This document shows, piece after piece, positions 13,683-13,963 of a stretch of 13,963 bases of DNA. The notes under the pieces are model-generated. The model worked only from the letters and a program-made list of their open reading frames with translations. It did no database searches and was not told the origin of the DNA. The DNA comes from EX4484-2 sp964592095. Lineage in GTDB: Archaea; Altiarchaeota; Altiarchaeia; IMC4; QMZM01. Within the stretch, counting starts at the first letter, position 1. Each line of letters begins with the position of its first letter. A program made the position numbers and the translations under genes. Location: assembly GCA_964592095.1 (NCBI GenBank), contig CAZQER010000030.1:1-13963 (forward strand). The letters run 5' to 3'.

Positions 13683-13963
13683 CTACATAAACGAAAAAAA
13701 CGTTACTGGCAGATAAATTATATTGCCTTCTTTTTTAACATCATTCGCATTTGATATTACCACTCCATATTCTACTTTGTATCTGTTAATTGCCTTCTTT
13801 ATCTGACTTTTTCCTTTCTTTCCAATTGATACCTCTACAGGGATTATTTCACTTATTCCCTTTTGAATAAGAAAATCCACGCCTTCTTTTTCTGCATCAT
13901 AAAATATCCCCGTTTGGTACATTGTTTCTTTCATTCTGAAAAAATAGGATGCAACAAGATTTT
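13683..13963 (-). CDS. C-terminal part of a DUF4143-type AAA+ ATPase, partial at right edge
   Basis: The minus-strand frame is open from the window edge to a TAG at 13683, giving 93 codons. The fragment reads NLVASYFFRMKETMYQTGIF, then EGVDFLIQKG, IIPVEVSIGKKGKSQIKKAI and YGVVISNAND. This matches the C-terminal DUF4143 domain of a widespread archaeal and bacterial ATPase family, where the Asp of VDF, the Glu-Val of PVEV and a following Lys form a nuclease-like PD-(D/E)XK pattern. An internal Met at 13934 should not be taken as the start, because the family signature begins upstream of it. Biological role of the family is poorly known; it is common in mobile and variable genome regions. Confidence 0.8.
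   Translation of the reverse strand, partial: NLVASYFFRMKETMYQTGIFYDAEKEGVDFLIQKGISEIIPVEVSIGKKGKSQIKKAINRYKVEYGVVISNANDVKKEGNIIYLPVTFFSFM

Noticed and set aside
13683..13934. A complete 83-residue protein starting at the ATG at 13934.
   Set aside because: The frame remains open to the window edge and the upstream residues NLVASYFFR fit the DUF4143 domain, so the gene is partial rather than small.

Overview
The window is archaeal. It carries A-type (V/A) ATP synthase subunits I, K and C, the archaeal lipid enzyme CDP-archaeol synthase (CarS), ribosomal protein L15e, and a GTPase/DUF2073/zinc-ribbon cluster of the OapABC/ArvABC type known from Euryarchaeota. Base composition is AT-rich (roughly one third G+C by eye), with frequent AGA/AGG and ATA codons. 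Several first genes of transcription units have a TATA-like box 27-30 bp before the start codon, which fits leaderless mRNAs. Genes inside operons use strong GGAGG-type ribosome sites. A low-GC euryarchaeal lineage, perhaps Thermoplasmatota, is plausible, but the sequence alone does not prove it.

Left third (1-4648, minus strand): one tightly packed operon for an Mrp/Mnh-type cation/proton antiporter, in transcription order E, F, G, an MbhD-MbhE fusion (equivalent to the C-terminal part of MrpA), B, C, D, then a second D/A-like antiporter subunit that runs off the left edge. This is also the order of the membrane arm of Mbh/Mbs complexes, so genes beyond the edge decide whether it is a stand-alone antiporter or part of a larger redox complex.

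A 168-bp divergent spacer (4649-4816) separates this operon from a rightward A-ATPase operon of only three genes, I-K-C (4817-8306). The spacer holds an unusual array of ATCAA-core repeats, partly on a 12-bp period, and a perfect 12-bp palindrome. The ATPase operon lacks E, F, A, B, D and H, so the enzyme must be encoded at two or more loci. The two operons together handle ion gradients: the antiporter exchanges Na+ and H+, and the ATP synthase uses the gradient.

Middle (8300-10731): carS and a small two-helix AtpZ-like membrane protein face the ATPase operon tail to tail. They are followed by a rightward ACT-domain regulator plus homoserine dehydrogenase pair. The end of the dehydrogenase gene overlaps, tail to tail, the leftward gene for ribosomal protein L15e.

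Right third (11373-13582): the GTPase arvA (oapA), arvB (DUF2073), a six-helix membrane protein, and arvC (zinc ribbon) form one operon with overlapping genes. Members of this cluster have been linked to extracellular vesicle formation in haloarchaea. A polytopic membrane protein translationally wedged between arvB and arvC, together with an amphipathic basic N-terminus on the GTPase, is the most interesting signal in the window. At the right edge is the C-terminal part of a DUF4143-type ATPase on the minus strand. No tRNA, rRNA, CRISPR array or insertion sequence was seen, and no gene-free stretch exceeds 170 bp.
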